From Planctomycetota bacterium (GTDB lineage: Bacteria; Planctomycetota; MHYJ01; JACPRB01), in assembly GCA_035574235.1 (NCBI GenBank), contig DATLZA010000130.1, forward strand, positions 1-44,990: DNA of 44,990 nt. The letters run 5' to 3'. The notes beneath the pieces are model-generated. The model saw only the letters and a program-made list of their open reading frames with translations, did not search any database and was not told the origin of the DNA. Both the position numbers and the translations under genes were made by a program. Shown piece after piece: positions 1-8,822 of this stretch (positions within the stretch are counted from its first letter, which is position 1; each line of letters starts with the position of its first letter).

Positions 1-519
1 GGGCGGATTTCCGGATCGGACGAGTTCCGCGTGGCCGCGGTTTCGGGACGCGCGATCGTCGTGCGGGCGGACGGCTCGTCGGAGGCGTTGCGGGCCGGGG
101 CCGTCGTGGCTCCCGGAGAACGCGTGGTCACGGAGGCCGGCGGCGCGGTGACGTTCGAGCTCGGGCGCGGGACGCTGCGTCTGGGCGAGGACGCCTCGGT
201 GACGCTCGCCTCGTTCCGGAAACTCGTTCTGGATCGGGGGGACGTGCGGGTGGATCTCGGAGAGCGGTTGCGGGAGGCGCTCGTGGTGACGGACCTGGGG
301 AGCAATTTCGTGGCGATCCGGCGGGGGCGGGTGGAGGCGGGCATTCGGGAAGTGAAGGGGCTCGTGGGGGCCGCGCAGGAGGGGCGCGGGGAGGGGGAGG
401 CCCACCTGCCGGGGGCTCAGGTCTCGGCGCCGGCGCGGCGTCTGGTGGTTCTGAGGGCGGAAGGGGACGTGGACGGGTCCTATCACTGGCGGCTGGCCCC
501 GGGGCCGGCCGAACGGTAG
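1..519 (+). CDS. FecR-like domain protein, 5' end outside window
   Basis: The reading frame is open from the first base, so the gene is cut by the left edge; the first internal GTG (31) lies inside conserved sequence and is probably not the start. The visible part reads GERVVTEAGGAVTFELG followed by RGTLRLGEDASVTL. That is the FecR pattern in which a gene-product loop is exposed (G-D/E-R-V-x-T) and followed by short beta strands. FecR domains occur in periplasmic signal-transducing anti-sigma regulators and in many envelope proteins with no known signalling role. A basic Gly/Arg-rich stretch and a short C-terminal tail follow. The gene ends 19 bases before the secretin gene and shares its direction, so it is probably the upstream member of the type II secretion operon. 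Whether it regulates the operon or is structural cannot be told from this fragment. Confidence 0.7.
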   Translation, partial: GRISGSDEFRVAAVSGRAIVVRADGSSEALRAGAVVAPGERVVTEAGGAVTFELGRGTLRLGEDASVTLASFRKLVLDRGDVRVDLGERLREALVVTDLGSNFVAIRRGRVEAGIREVKGLVGAAQEGRGEGEAHLPGAQVSAPARRLVVLRAEGDVDGSYHWRLAPGPAER

Positions 520-538
520 AGGGGCGACGGGAGGAGCC

Positions 539-2671
539 ATGAGGCGGATCGGGAGGGTGGGCGCGCTCTGGGCGCTGGCGGCGTCGGCGGTTCTGGCGCA
601 GCAGCAGCCGCCGCCGGCGGCCGGCCGGCAGGAAGAGAAGAAGCCGGGGGGGATCCTTCAGGACGTGAACCTGCACGACCTCACGGTGGCCGTGCAGCGG
701 ATCACCAAGAAGACGATCCTGTGGACGGAGGACCTGGGCCTGCGCAACAAGCGGGTGCACCTGGTCAGCGACACGCCGATCGCGGACAACCCCGAGCTTC
801 TCTTCAAGGCGTACCAGTCCATTCTGCAGGTGAGCGATCTCGTCCTCATCCCGACCGAACAGGGCGGCGAGACGATCTACAAGATCGCGGCGGCTCCGGT
901 GGCCCCCAAGAAGCCCGTGCCGGTGGAGAAGGGAGAGCTGCGGCCGCAGGACCGGTTCATCACGCGGATCTTCTCGCTTCAGTACGTGAGTCCCCGGGAC
1001 GTCCAGGCGGCGCTTCTCAACATGGCGTCGTTCCCGCAGAACATCCTCTCGATCGAATCGGCGGGGCTTCTGATCGCCACGGACTACGACTACAACATCC
1101 AGCGCTTCGAGGAGATCATCCGGGCGATGGATGTGAAGAAGCCCGACGTCGAGATGAAGGTGATCCCGCTCAAGAACGCGATCGCCACGGAAGTCGAGCA
1201 GATGATGAACAATCTCGTCAAGACCCTCATCGGCCGGCAGGTCCAGCCCCGGCCGGCGGGGGTGGTACCCGGCGTTTCCGGTCCGGAGTCCGTTCAGGTG
1301 GTCGCCGACAAGCGCACGAACGCCGTGGTGCTTCTGGCGGAGCCCAACCGTCTCGCGCAGCTCGAGGACATCGTGCGGCGGCTGGACGGGGAGACGGAGT
1401 TCGAAACGAGCGGCATCTACATTCTGCACCTGCGGCACACGAACGCCGTGGACATCGCCCGGACGCTCAACGCGATGTACCGGATTTCGGTGGACGACAA
1501 GGGGGTTCCGGCGGGCGGCGGGTTCGGGGCGGTACGGCCCGGCCAGGCGGTGCCGCCGCCGGGCGCGCCGCCGGTGCAGGCTCTCGGGCCGACGACGTCT
1601 CCCTTTCCCACGGCTCCGGGAACGACGCTGACCGGCACGGAGCCCACGATCGTCGCGGACATCCGGTCGAACTCGGTGATCCTGGTCACCGACCGGAACA
1701 CGTACAAGACCCTCGAGCAGATCGTGCGGCGGCTGGACCAGCGCCGCCCGCAGGTGCTCATCAAGGCGACGGTCGTGGAGGTGACGGCCAACCAGGACTT
1801 CGATCTCGGGGTGGAGCTGGCCCGCCTGGAGGATCCCACGGGCCGGACGATCGGCGGGGGGCGGACGGCGTTCGGGCTGTCGGCGGTGCAGTTCGATTCG
1901 GCCACGGGGCTTCCTTCCATCACGCCCGACGTCGCTACGCCGGGGATTCTCCTTCTGGCCGTGCGGGACCGGTTCGGCAACATCCCGGCGCTTCTGAAGG
2001 CCTTCGAGGGGCGCGCCCGGATCTCGATCCTGGACGAGCCCGAAGCCGCGACCAACGACAACGGGGCCGCGGAGATGAAGGTGACGACCCGCTTCCCGGT
2101 TCCTCAGACGACGGTGGCCGGAACGGGGCTGGCGCAGACCTCCTTCACGTTCGAGACGGCCGAGACGACGCTTTCGATCTCGCCGCACATCAGCGAGGGC
2201 GGCTATCTGCGCCTGGAGACGACGGTGAAGATCGAAAAGCTGGCTCCCGGCCCGTCCAACCTCCCTCCGACCCGCAACTCGCGCGAGATCAAGACGAAGG
2301 AGATCATGGTCCCGAGCGGGCAGACGATGGTCATCGGCGGCATCGTCACGCAGGAAGCCTCGGACAACGTCCAGGGGATCCCGATCCTCTCGCACATCCC
2401 GCTTCTCGGGTGGCTCTTCCGGCGCACCACCGAGTCCGAGGACCGGCGGACGCTCTACATCTTCCTGACGCCCTACATTCTCTACGACTACGGGTTCGGC
2501 GACTACCGGGAGCTGACCCGGGATCGCAAGGGGATCATCGACCGGCTGCGGGGGGAGCCCGTCTCAGGACTTCAGGTCGAGCTGCGGGGGGAGCGGCTGC
2601 CGGAATCCACCTTCCGCTTCCAGGCGCCTCCTCCCGCGAAGCGTCCGGCCGAGACGCCGCGGCGGGAGTGA
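539..2671 (+). CDS. gspD: Type II secretion system secretin GspD
   Basis: This is the outer-membrane secretin through which folded proteins exit the periplasm. Residues 1-20 form a signal peptide (MRR, hydrophobic core, ending VLA before a Gln/Pro-rich linker). A divergent N0-like domain occupies about 38-117. Three N1-type ring domains follow at about 140-200, 204-285 and 290-402; the last carries a Gly/Pro-rich insert at 322-368. The secretin beta-barrel domain runs from about 403 to 650 and contains the hallmark VPSGQTMVIGGIV and the closing GIPILSHIPLLGWLFRR. The usual 'TxDNxxAxxxVG' element reads TNDNGAAEMKVT, so the VG dyad is altered. At 710 residues the length is normal for GspD. A GGGAGGAG-type ribosome site precedes the ATG, and the stop lies 7 bases before gspE. 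No pilotin-binding S-domain is recognisable at the Pro-rich C-terminus. Confidence 0.93.
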   Translation: MRRIGRVGALWALAASAVLAQQQPPPAAGRQEEKKPGGILQDVNLHDLTVAVQRITKKTILWTEDLGLRNKRVHLVSDTPIADNPELLFKAYQSILQVSDLVLIPTEQGGETIYKIAAAPVAPKKPVPVEKGELRPQDRFITRIFSLQYVSPRDVQAALLNMASFPQNILSIESAGLLIATDYDYNIQRFEEIIRAMDVKKPDVEMKVIPLKNAIATEVEQMMNNLVKTLIGRQVQPRPAGVVPGVSGPESVQVVADKRTNAVVLLAEPNRLAQLEDIVRRLDGETEFETSGIYILHLRHTNAVDIARTLNAMYRISVDDKGVPAGGGFGAVRPGQAVPPPGAPPVQALGPTTSPFPTAPGTTLTGTEPTIVADIRSNSVILVTDRNTYKTLEQIVRRLDQRRPQVLIKATVVEVTANQDFDLGVELARLEDPTGRTIGGGRTAFGLSAVQFDSATGLPSITPDVATPGILLLAVRDRFGNIPALLKAFEGRARISILDEPEAATNDNGAAEMKVTTRFPVPQTTVAGTGLAQTSFTFETAETTLSISPHISEGGYLRLETTVKIEKLAPGPSNLPPTRNSREIKTKEIMVPSGQTMVIGGIVTQEASDNVQGIPILSHIPLLGWLFRRTTESEDRRTLYIFLTPYILYDYGFGDYRELTRDRKGIIDRLRGEPVSGLQVELRGERLPESTFRFQAPPPAKRPAETPRRE

Positions 2672-2678
2672 AGGGGCC

Positions 2679-4385
2679 ATGGCGCTGATCGAGACTCTGA
2701 AGGCCATCCTCGAGCGGGAGGGACTGTACGTCCGCGACAAGTTCGAGGAGTGGGTCCATCTCGCCCACACGACGGGTCAGCCGCTCGACCGCGTGCTGGC
2801 GACCTCGGGATATCTCACCGAGGCGCAGATGCTTCGGATCTTCGGCGAGTGCCTCGGGATGCCGGTTCTCGACCGGCTGCTCGATTATGAAGTTCCCAAG
2901 GAGTTCGTGGAGCGGGTTCCCGTCCAGTTCGCCCGCCATCACAACCTGATCGCGATCGGGCAGGCCAACGGAACGATCCGGGTGGCGTCCTGCTCGCCTC
3001 TGGAGACCCATCCGATCGACGAGCTGTCGGCGATGCTCGACCGGATCGTGGAGCCCGTGCTCGCCTCGCGCGCCGAGATCACCGCGCTCATCAACCGCGC
3101 CTACCAGCAGAAGGTGGACGTGGTGGACGAGATGCTCGAGCAGCTGGACGAGAACGAGCTGGCGGGGCTCTCCAAGGAAGTCGAGGGCAGCCAGGACCTC
3201 CTCGACATCGCCAACAAGGCGCCCATCATCAAGCTGGTCAACATGATCCTCTTCCAGGCGCTCAAGATGCGCGCCAGCGACGTCCACATCCAGCCCTACG
3301 AGGACAAGCTGCAGGTCCGCTACCGCATCGACGGCATCCTCTACGACATGATGGCGCCGCCGAAGAAGATCCAGGATGCGGTGATCTCCCGGATCAAGAT
3401 CATGGGGAAGATGGACATCGCCGAGCGGCGCCTTCCGCAGGACGGCGGCTGCAACGTGCGTCTCGGGGACAGCGACGTGGACATCCGCATCTCGAGCGTC
3501 CCCACGATCTACGGCGAGCGGATCGTGATGCGGCTGCTCGACAAGAGCGCGCGCCTGTACGACCTCGAGGAGCTGGGCCTCGAGGGTCAGGACATGGAGA
3601 TCTTCAAGAAGTTCGTGGACGCCTCGCACGGAATCGTGCTCGTCACGGGTCCCACGGGCAGCGGCAAGACCACGTCTCTCTACGCCGCGCTCAAGAAGAT
3701 CAACACGGTCGAATACAACGTGATGACGATCGAGGATCCGATCGAGTACCACCTGCCGGGGATCAGTCAGATCGAGGTGAATTACAAGAAGGGGCTGACC
3801 TTCGCCACGGGCTTGCGTTCGATCGTGCGGCAGGATCCGGACATCATCTTCGTGGGCGAAATCCGGGATCTCGACACGGCCACGATCGCCATCCAGGCGG
3901 CCCTCACGGGACACCTGGTCTTCTCGACCCTGCACACGAACGACGCGCCGGGGGCGATCACGCGGCTCCTCGATCTCGGGGTGGAGCCGTATCTCGTGGC
4001 CAGCTCGGTGATCGGAGTCGTCGCTCAGCGGCTCGTGCGCCTGATCTGCAAGCACTGCAAGGCCGAGTACGCCCCGACGGAGCGGGAGCTGGCCGGGATC
4101 GGGCTTTCGCCCAAGGACGTTCCCGGCGGGAAGCTCTGGCGGGGCCGCGGATGCCCGTACTGCCTCAACTCCGGATACCGGGACCGCACGGCGATTTTCG
4201 AGATTTTCACCGTGGACGACCACGTGCGGGAGCAGACGATGCAGCGGGTCGGGTCCACGTTCATCAAGCAGGACGCGATCAAGCGCGGAATGCGGACGCT
4301 CCGGATGGACGGGGCGCGCAAGGTCCTGGCGGGGAAGACCACCCCCGAGGAGGTCCTGCGCGTGACCCAGATGGATACGTTTTAG
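2679..4385 (+). CDS. gspE: Type II secretion ATPase GspE
   Basis: This is the cytoplasmic hexameric ATPase that powers pseudopilus assembly. The N-terminal T2SSE domain (about 1-145) contains the LTEAQMLRIFGECLGMPVLD region. The ATPase core includes the Walker A motif GPTGSGKT at 324-331, the Asp box around 348-358 (MTIEDPIEY), Walker B with IIFVGEIRD near 389-397, and the His box GHLVFSTLHTND at 411-422. A tetracysteine zinc module is present (C457, C460, C492, C495), as in GspE and PilB. At 568 residues it is of family length. The two-base-level spacing to gspD and the following gspF argue for GspE rather than PilB, although the two families are closely similar; no pilT or pilC-pilD context is seen. 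Confidence 0.94.
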   Translation: MALIETLKAILEREGLYVRDKFEEWVHLAHTTGQPLDRVLATSGYLTEAQMLRIFGECLGMPVLDRLLDYEVPKEFVERVPVQFARHHNLIAIGQANGTIRVASCSPLETHPIDELSAMLDRIVEPVLASRAEITALINRAYQQKVDVVDEMLEQLDENELAGLSKEVEGSQDLLDIANKAPIIKLVNMILFQALKMRASDVHIQPYEDKLQVRYRIDGILYDMMAPPKKIQDAVISRIKIMGKMDIAERRLPQDGGCNVRLGDSDVDIRISSVPTIYGERIVMRLLDKSARLYDLEELGLEGQDMEIFKKFVDASHGIVLVTGPTGSGKTTSLYAALKKINTVEYNVMTIEDPIEYHLPGISQIEVNYKKGLTFATGLRSIVRQDPDIIFVGEIRDLDTATIAIQAALTGHLVFSTLHTNDAPGAITRLLDLGVEPYLVASSVIGVVAQRLVRLICKHCKAEYAPTERELAGIGLSPKDVPGGKLWRGRGCPYCLNSGYRDRTAIFEIFTVDDHVREQTMQRVGSTFIKQDAIKRGMRTLRMDGARKVLAGKTTPEEVLRVTQMDTF

Positions 4386-4406
4386 CCCGGCCGGTTCGGA
4401 ACCGCG

Positions 4407-5621
4407 ATGCCCGTTTACACGTACAAGGCGCTCAAGGAGGACGGCGCGGCCGAGGCCGGCGTCATCGACGCCGACTCTCCCAAGGAGGCGCGCCTCAAGC
4501 TCAAGGGACGCCGGCTTCACGTCACGGATCTCGAACCCCTCGTTCAGGGGCGCGAGGGAGGGGGGCGGCGGCTGCGGCTCTGGCCGGGCCGGCGGCGCCC
4601 CGAAGACGTGGCGCTCGTCACCCGCCAGATGGCGACGCTCCTCGGGTCCGGCATTCCCATGATCGGCGCGCTCACCGCGGTGATCGACCAGGTGGAGGCG
4701 ACCGATCTCAAGGCCGCCCTGATGGACATCCGCGAGCGGGTCTCCCAGGGCAGCGCGCTCTCGGAGGCCCTGGCGGGTCATCCTCGGTACTTCAACGACC
4801 TTTACGCCAACATGGTCCGCGCGGGGGAGGCCGGCGGGAACCTGGACAAGGTGCTTCTGCGCCTGGCCGATTACCTTCACGCGCAGAACCGCATGCGGTC
4901 GCGCGTCATGGCCGCGCTCACCTATCCCATCATCATGCTCGTCATCGGCGTGGGCGTCGTGGCGGTGCTGCTGACGTACGTGGTTCCCAAGATCCTGGAG
5001 GTCGTCCAGAAGCAGGGGAAGGCCGCCCTGCCGCTGCCGACGGAAATTCTCATGGCGGTCTCCGGGTTCCTGGCGGGATATTGGTGGGCGCTCGGGGCGG
5101 CGGGGGTGGGGCTCTGGCTGGCCTACCTCCAGGCGCTGCGGACTCCGGGCGGGCGCCTCTGGATCGACACGATGAAGCTCAGGATTCCCGTCCTCGGCAA
5201 CCTCATGCGCAAGGCCGCCATTTCGCGCTTCGCGATCACGCTGGCCACGCTTCTGGAAAGCGGCCTTCCGGTGCTCGAGGCCATGGGGGTGGTCAAGCGC
5301 GTCGTGGACAACGCGCTTCTGGCCGACGCTCTCGAGGAGGTCCGCCGGAAGGTCGCGGAAGGGGCCGACATCGCCACCCCGCTCAAGCAGAGCCGGGTCT
5401 TTCCTCCCGTGGTCGCGTACATGATCGGCGTGGGCGAGGAATCGGGCCGCCTCGAGGAGCTCCTCAAGAAGACCGCGCAGGCGTACGACGAAGAGGTCGA
5501 GGTGGCCGCCCAGAAGCTGACCGCGCTCCTCGAGCCGCTGATGATCGTTCTTATGGCCTTCGTCGTGGGATTCATCGTGCTGTCGATCCTCCTTCCGATT
5601 CTCCAGATGTCCAACCTTTAA
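4407..5621 (+). CDS. gspF: Type II secretion inner-membrane platform protein GspF
   Basis: This polytopic inner-membrane protein couples GspE to pseudopilus assembly. It is 404 residues, the usual GspF length. It begins MPVYTYKALKEDG, the typical GspF start, and contains two T2SF repeats: the first around 65-190 with GEAGGNLDKVL at 140-150, the second around 268-400 with GVGEESGRLEELL. Three membrane segments are visible: about 172-196, about 213-245, and a C-terminal one at about 378-400 (VLMAFVVGFIVLSILLPIL). The gene lies 21 bases after gspE and 10 bases before gspG. The start ATG was chosen because it directly opens the conserved MPxYxYKA motif. Confidence 0.93.
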   Translation: MPVYTYKALKEDGAAEAGVIDADSPKEARLKLKGRRLHVTDLEPLVQGREGGGRRLRLWPGRRRPEDVALVTRQMATLLGSGIPMIGALTAVIDQVEATDLKAALMDIRERVSQGSALSEALAGHPRYFNDLYANMVRAGEAGGNLDKVLLRLADYLHAQNRMRSRVMAALTYPIIMLVIGVGVVAVLLTYVVPKILEVVQKQGKAALPLPTEILMAVSGFLAGYWWALGAAGVGLWLAYLQALRTPGGRLWIDTMKLRIPVLGNLMRKAAISRFAITLATLLESGLPVLEAMGVVKRVVDNALLADALEEVRRKVAEGADIATPLKQSRVFPPVVAYMIGVGEESGRLEELLKKTAQAYDEEVEVAAQKLTALLEPLMIVLMAFVVGFIVLSILLPILQMSNL

Positions 5622-5631
5622 GGGGGGCCCC

Positions 5632-6054
5632 ATGCGCCGCACATCCGGGTTCACGCTCGTCGAGATGATGGTGGTCATCGTGATCATCGGCGTCCTGGCG
5701 ACCGTGCTCATCACGCAGATCGCCGGGAAGGCCGAACGCGCCAAGGTCGAGGCCACGCGCGCCCTGATCAGCCAGGTGAGCAACGCCCTCGTTCAGTTCA
5801 AGCTCGATCACAACCGCTATCCCGACCGGCTGGACGATCTGGTGACGATGCCCCCGTACGCCAACCCGAGGAACTGGCCCCCCGGCGGGTATCTCAAGGA
5901 TCCGCCGCGCGACGCATGGGGCCGGGAATTCATCTACCGGGTCCCGGGCACCAAAGGGCAGCCGTTCGACATCATCTCGCTGGGCGACGACGGCCGGGAA
6001 GGCGGCGAAGGGTACGCGGAGGACATCTGGAACCATGAAGCGTACAAGCGGTAG
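5632..6054 (+). CDS. gspG: Major type II pseudopilin GspG
   Basis: This is the main subunit of the periplasmic pseudopilus. The short basic leader MRRTSG is followed by FTLVE, so prepilin peptidase would cut after G6 and leave Phe1 (N-methylated) with Glu at +5. A hydrophobic helix follows (MMVVIVIIGVLATVLI). The globular part has the GspG pattern RYPDRLDDL, DPPRDAWGREFIYRVPG and a C-terminal calcium-site-like loop, SLGDDGREGGEG ... EDIWN. At 140 residues it matches the family. A GGGG ribosome site precedes the ATG. The 3' end overlaps gspH by 20 bases. Confidence 0.94.
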   Translation: MRRTSGFTLVEMMVVIVIIGVLATVLITQIAGKAERAKVEATRALISQVSNALVQFKLDHNRYPDRLDDLVTMPPYANPRNWPPGGYLKDPPRDAWGREFIYRVPGTKGQPFDIISLGDDGREGGEGYAEDIWNHEAYKR

Positions 6055-6595
6055 CCGGCGCGGCGGCTTCACGCTGATCGAGCTGATCGCCGTGACGGCG
6101 ATCCTGGGGCTTCTCGTCGCCCTGGCGGCCACGCGCATGGACTATCTGGTGCCGAAATACCGCCTCCGGGGCGCGGCGCGGGAGATGGCGGGGCTGTTCA
6201 AGCAGGGGATGGCCCGGGCGGCGGCCACGGGGCGCGACGTCTATTTCGAGATCGACCTTTCGGGAGGGCGCTACTGGCTCTGGGCCGCGTTCCCGCGCTC
6301 GGCCGCCGCCGGCGACGAAACCCTCAAAGGCTACGAGTACGAGCCCGTTTTTCTGAAGGAGCTGCCCGAGGACGTCGCCGTGACCGACGTTCTGGCGGGG
6401 GACCGGCAGCGCGTCGAGACCGGCCGGACGCGCCTGCGGCTGTCCCCCTTCGGGACGACCTCCCACGCCGTCGTCAATCTGCGCAACCGGGACGGACGCG
6501 AGCTGGCGGTCAAGTTCAACGGCTTCACCGGAGCGGTTTCCTTCTACGAGGGCCGCAAGGAGGCCGACGAGGTGCTGCGCGATGAAGGTCCCTGA
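6035..6595 (+). CDS. gspH: Minor pseudopilin, GspH-like
   Basis: A class III prepilin leader (MKRTSGSRRGG) is followed by FTLIE, with the cut predicted after G11 and Glu at +5, then a hydrophobic helix (LIAVTAILGLLVALAATRM). The rest is a soluble GspH/FimT-like domain: 'LRGAAREMAGLFKQGMARAAATGRDVYFEID' spans the region typical of GspH, where the polypeptide follows the helix with an (A)RxxA...G pattern. In T2SS the minor pseudopilins form the tip that primes assembly. Assignment to H rests on position (between G and I) and on the FimT-like sequence. The start ATG lies inside gspG, 20 bases before its stop, implying translational coupling. Confidence 0.8.
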   Translation: MKRTSGSRRGGFTLIELIAVTAILGLLVALAATRMDYLVPKYRLRGAAREMAGLFKQGMARAAATGRDVYFEIDLSGGRYWLWAAFPRSAAAGDETLKGYEYEPVFLKELPEDVAVTDVLAGDRQRVETGRTRLRLSPFGTTSHAVVNLRNRDGRELAVKFNGFTGAVSFYEGRKEADEVLRDEGP

Positions 6596-7160
6596 CGGCG
6601 GATCCGTCCGGCGCCGCGCCCAGGGGGGCTTCACCCTCGTCGAGGTCCTCGTGGCGCTCGGAATTCTGGGGACGACGGCCGTTCTTCTTCTCCACCGCCG
6701 AGTGGAGATCGTGCGGGAGGCCGCCTGGTCGCGCGACGTGCGCACCGCGTGGATGCTGGCTTCCCGGAAGATGGCCGAGCTTGAGCTGGACCGGGCGCTC
6801 TGGACGGGCGTGGGGGGAAGCGCCGCGGGGGACTTCGGCCAGGACGACGCCGCGTACGCGGGGTTCACCTGGGAATATCTGGCGGCGCGCCGTCCGATTC
6901 CGCTCGAAGATCCGAACCTGCCGAAGGACAAGGTTTCCTGGAAGCTCCGGGAGCTTTTCCACCTGACCCTCCGGATCGGGATCCCGGACGTCGAGGAGCC
7001 CATCGTGCTGGAAAGTTTCTTCCCGATTGCTTCGTCCCAGGGGGAGGCCGAAGAGGACGCCCCGCCGCCGGGAGGAGAGAAGCCGGAGGGCACCCCCGCC
7101 GGCCGGGATCCGGACGCGCCTCCGCCCGCGGGGAATCCTTCCCGGGAGGGATCGCCGTGA
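6582..7160 (+). CDS. gspI: Minor pseudopilin, GspI-like
   Basis: The leader is MKVPDGGSVRRRAQGG; the processing motif G16|FTLVE gives Glu at +5, followed by VLVALGILGTTAVLLL. The mature part, with 'AWMLASRKMAELELD' after the helix, resembles GspI, in which A-x-x-L-A-x-x-k-x-x-E-L is conserved. The last 45 residues are an unusual Glu/Pro/Gly-rich tail (EEDAPPPGGEKPEG and onward) with no predicted fold. The gene overlaps gspH by 14 bases and gspJ by 4 bases (GTGA). The membership is clear; the letter assignment rests on order and the post-helix motif. Confidence 0.8.
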   Translation: MKVPDGGSVRRRAQGGFTLVEVLVALGILGTTAVLLLHRRVEIVREAAWSRDVRTAWMLASRKMAELELDRALWTGVGGSAAGDFGQDDAAYAGFTWEYLAARRPIPLEDPNLPKDKVSWKLRELFHLTLRIGIPDVEEPIVLESFFPIASSQGEAEEDAPPPGGEKPEGTPAGRDPDAPPPAGNPSREGSP

Positions 7161-7807
7161 GGAGCGGATTCACCCTCGTCGAGCTGATGCTCGCGGTGCT
7201 TCTCCTGGCCATCATGATGACGGTCGCCTACGGGGTGCTGGTCTCCACCGTTCAGGGGCAGGAGCGGATCGAGGCGATCCTGGCTTCGAGCGAAATCGGA
7301 CCTGCGATTCTGGCCCAGATCCGCGAGGATCTCGAAGGGGCCGTTCTTCCTCCCAAGGAGGGGGAGAACGAAGTCGATGGCTTCCTGGCGGTCAGCCGCT
7401 CGGCTCCGGCCGGCGAACGGGATCGGATCGATTTCGTCACCTCGCGCCTGGCGTACGGATCGCGCCGCGAGGACGAGGAACCGGCGTTTCACTCCGTCAA
7501 CGAGGTGGGCTACCAGCTCCGGGACCACCCCTCCGAGTCCGGGGTGGCCATCCTCTATCGGCGCGAAGACTACTTTGTGGACGCCGAACCGCTCCGGGGC
7601 GGGTCTCTCCTCGAGCTTTACGACCGGGTGACCCACTTCGACCTTCAGTTCTGGAACGGCGAGCGCTGGCAGGCGGAGTGGAGCGCGGTGAAGGAAAAAG
7701 GGAAGCTTCCCAAGGCCGTCAAGGTCGAGCTCCGCGTGCGGCTCCGGGACCGCGATGGGCGCGACCAGGACCGCGCCTTCGCGACGATCGTCACCCTCCC
7801 GCGCTGA
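7157..7807 (+). CDS. gspJ: Minor pseudopilin, GspJ-like
   Basis: The GTG start overlaps the gspI stop by four bases. A very short leader (MRSG) is followed by FTLVE, with Glu at +5, and a hydrophobic helix ([19 protein letters not shown]). GspJ-like features are a long soluble beta-rich domain of about 180 residues and the pattern of Asp/Arg residues in RDDLEGAV-type sequence, here [11 protein letters not shown]. Fourth and last pseudopilin of the operon; no gspK, L or M follows. The 3' end overlaps the convergent ATPase gene by 17 bases, so the operon ends abruptly without a visible terminator. Confidence 0.8.
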   Translation: MRSGFTLVELMLAVLLLAIMMTVAYGVLVSTVQGQERIEAILASSEIGPAILAQIREDLEGAVLPPKEGENEVDGFLAVSRSAPAGERDRIDFVTSRLAYGSRREDEEPAFHSVNEVGYQLRDHPSESGVAILYRREDYFVDAEPLRGGSLLELYDRVTHFDLQFWNGERWQAEWSAVKEKGKLPKAVKVELRVRLRDRDGRDQDRAFATIVTLPR

Positions 7808-8822
7808 CGGGGCCGGGCGGCTCGGGCGCTCCGCGGATCGTTCCGGTCAGCTCCTTCTCGACGACGTGGCAGGCCACCTGGTGGCCGTCGTAGCTCTTGA
7901 GCGGCGGGGCGACCACGTCGCAGAGTCCCCGGATCGCCTTGGGGCATCGCGGATGGAAGCGGCAGCCCGAGGGCGGATGCAGAGGGGACGGCACGTCTCC
8001 CGGAAGAAGGATCCGCGTGCGCTTGCGCTCCGGATCCGGGACCGGCACCGCCGAAAGGAGCGCTTCGGTGTACGGATGGAGCGGCCTCCGGTAGATCTCC
8101 TCCGTAGGCGCCGTCTCCACGATCTCCCCGAGGTACATGACCGCGACGCGGTCGCTGATGTACTTCACGACGCGCAGGTCGTGGGAGATGAAAAGGTACG
8201 CGATGCCGTATTTTTCGCGCAGCTCCACGAGGAGATTGACCACCTGGGACTGCACCGAGACGTCCAGGGCCGAGACCGGCTCGTCGCAGACGATGAACTT
8301 GGGGTTGAGCACGAGGGCGCGGGCGATGCCGATGCGCTGGCGCTGTCCGCCGGAGAACTCGTGGGGATACCGGTGGGCCCAGGCGGGGTCGAGCCCCACG
8401 CGCGCGAGGGTTTCGCGGACGATCTCCGCCCGCTCCGCGCGCGTGCCGATGTCGTGCACGACGAGCCCTTCGGCGACGATGGCGCCCACGGTCATGCGGG
8501 GGTTGAGCGATCCGTAGGGATCCTGGAAGATGATCTGGAGGTCGCGGCGCTTGCGGCGAAGCTCGGCGGGGGGAAGCGCCAGGAGGTCCGCGCCCTGGTA
8601 GAGGACCCGTCCCGCCGTCGGCTCGATGAGCCGCAGGAGGCTCCGGCCGGCCGTGGTCTTGCCGCAGCCGGATTCGCCCACCAGCCCGAGGGTTTCGCCG
8701 GGAGCCAGCGCGAAGGAGACGCCGTCCACGGCGCGCACCCAGCCGGCCACGCGCCCGAAGAGTCCCTTGCGCACGGGGAAGTGCTTCTTGAGATCCCGGA
8801 CTTCGAGGAGCGGCGGCGTCAC
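7791..8822 (-). CDS. Oligopeptide/dipeptide ABC transporter ATPase, OppF/DppF type
   Basis: This is the second ATP-binding subunit of a peptide importer. With a GTG start at 8822 the protein is 343 residues and begins [20 protein letters not shown], the standard OppF/DppF N-terminus. It has Walker [10 protein letters not shown], the ABC signature EFSGGQRQR, Walker [13 protein letters not shown] and the His switch FISHDL. The C-terminal oligopeptide-transporter extension carries the Cys cluster [11 protein letters not shown]...C. The start overlaps the previous gene's stop by four bases (GTGA), which decides it; a longer open frame upstream to 9656 is only antisense-like Pro/Arg-rich sequence inside the OppD gene. 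It is the last gene of the transporter operon. Confidence 0.93.
   Translation of the reverse strand: MTPPLLEVRDLKKHFPVRKGLFGRVAGWVRAVDGVSFALAPGETLGLVGESGCGKTTAGRSLLRLIEPTAGRVLYQGADLLALPPAELRRKRRDLQIIFQDPYGSLNPRMTVGAIVAEGLVVHDIGTRAERAEIVRETLARVGLDPAWAHRYPHEFSGGQRQRIGIARALVLNPKFIVCDEPVSALDVSVQSQVVNLLVELREKYGIAYLFISHDLRVVKYISDRVAVMYLGEIVETAPTEEIYRRPLHPYTEALLSAVPVPDPERKRTRILLPGDVPSPLHPPSGCRFHPRCPKAIRGLCDVVAPPLKSYDGHQVACHVVEKELTGTIRGAPEPPGPVSAGG

Noticed and set aside
128-5783. Long minus-strand open frames opposite the secretion genes (up to 1082 residues)
   Set aside because: They are antisense to clear gspD, E and F genes, translate to Arg/Pro/Asp/His-rich sequence with no domains, and are expected in DNA of this GC content.
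7791-7807. Frameshift at the gspJ/ATPase junction
   Set aside because: The 17-base convergent overlap is in frame for both genes and both end with family-typical residues.
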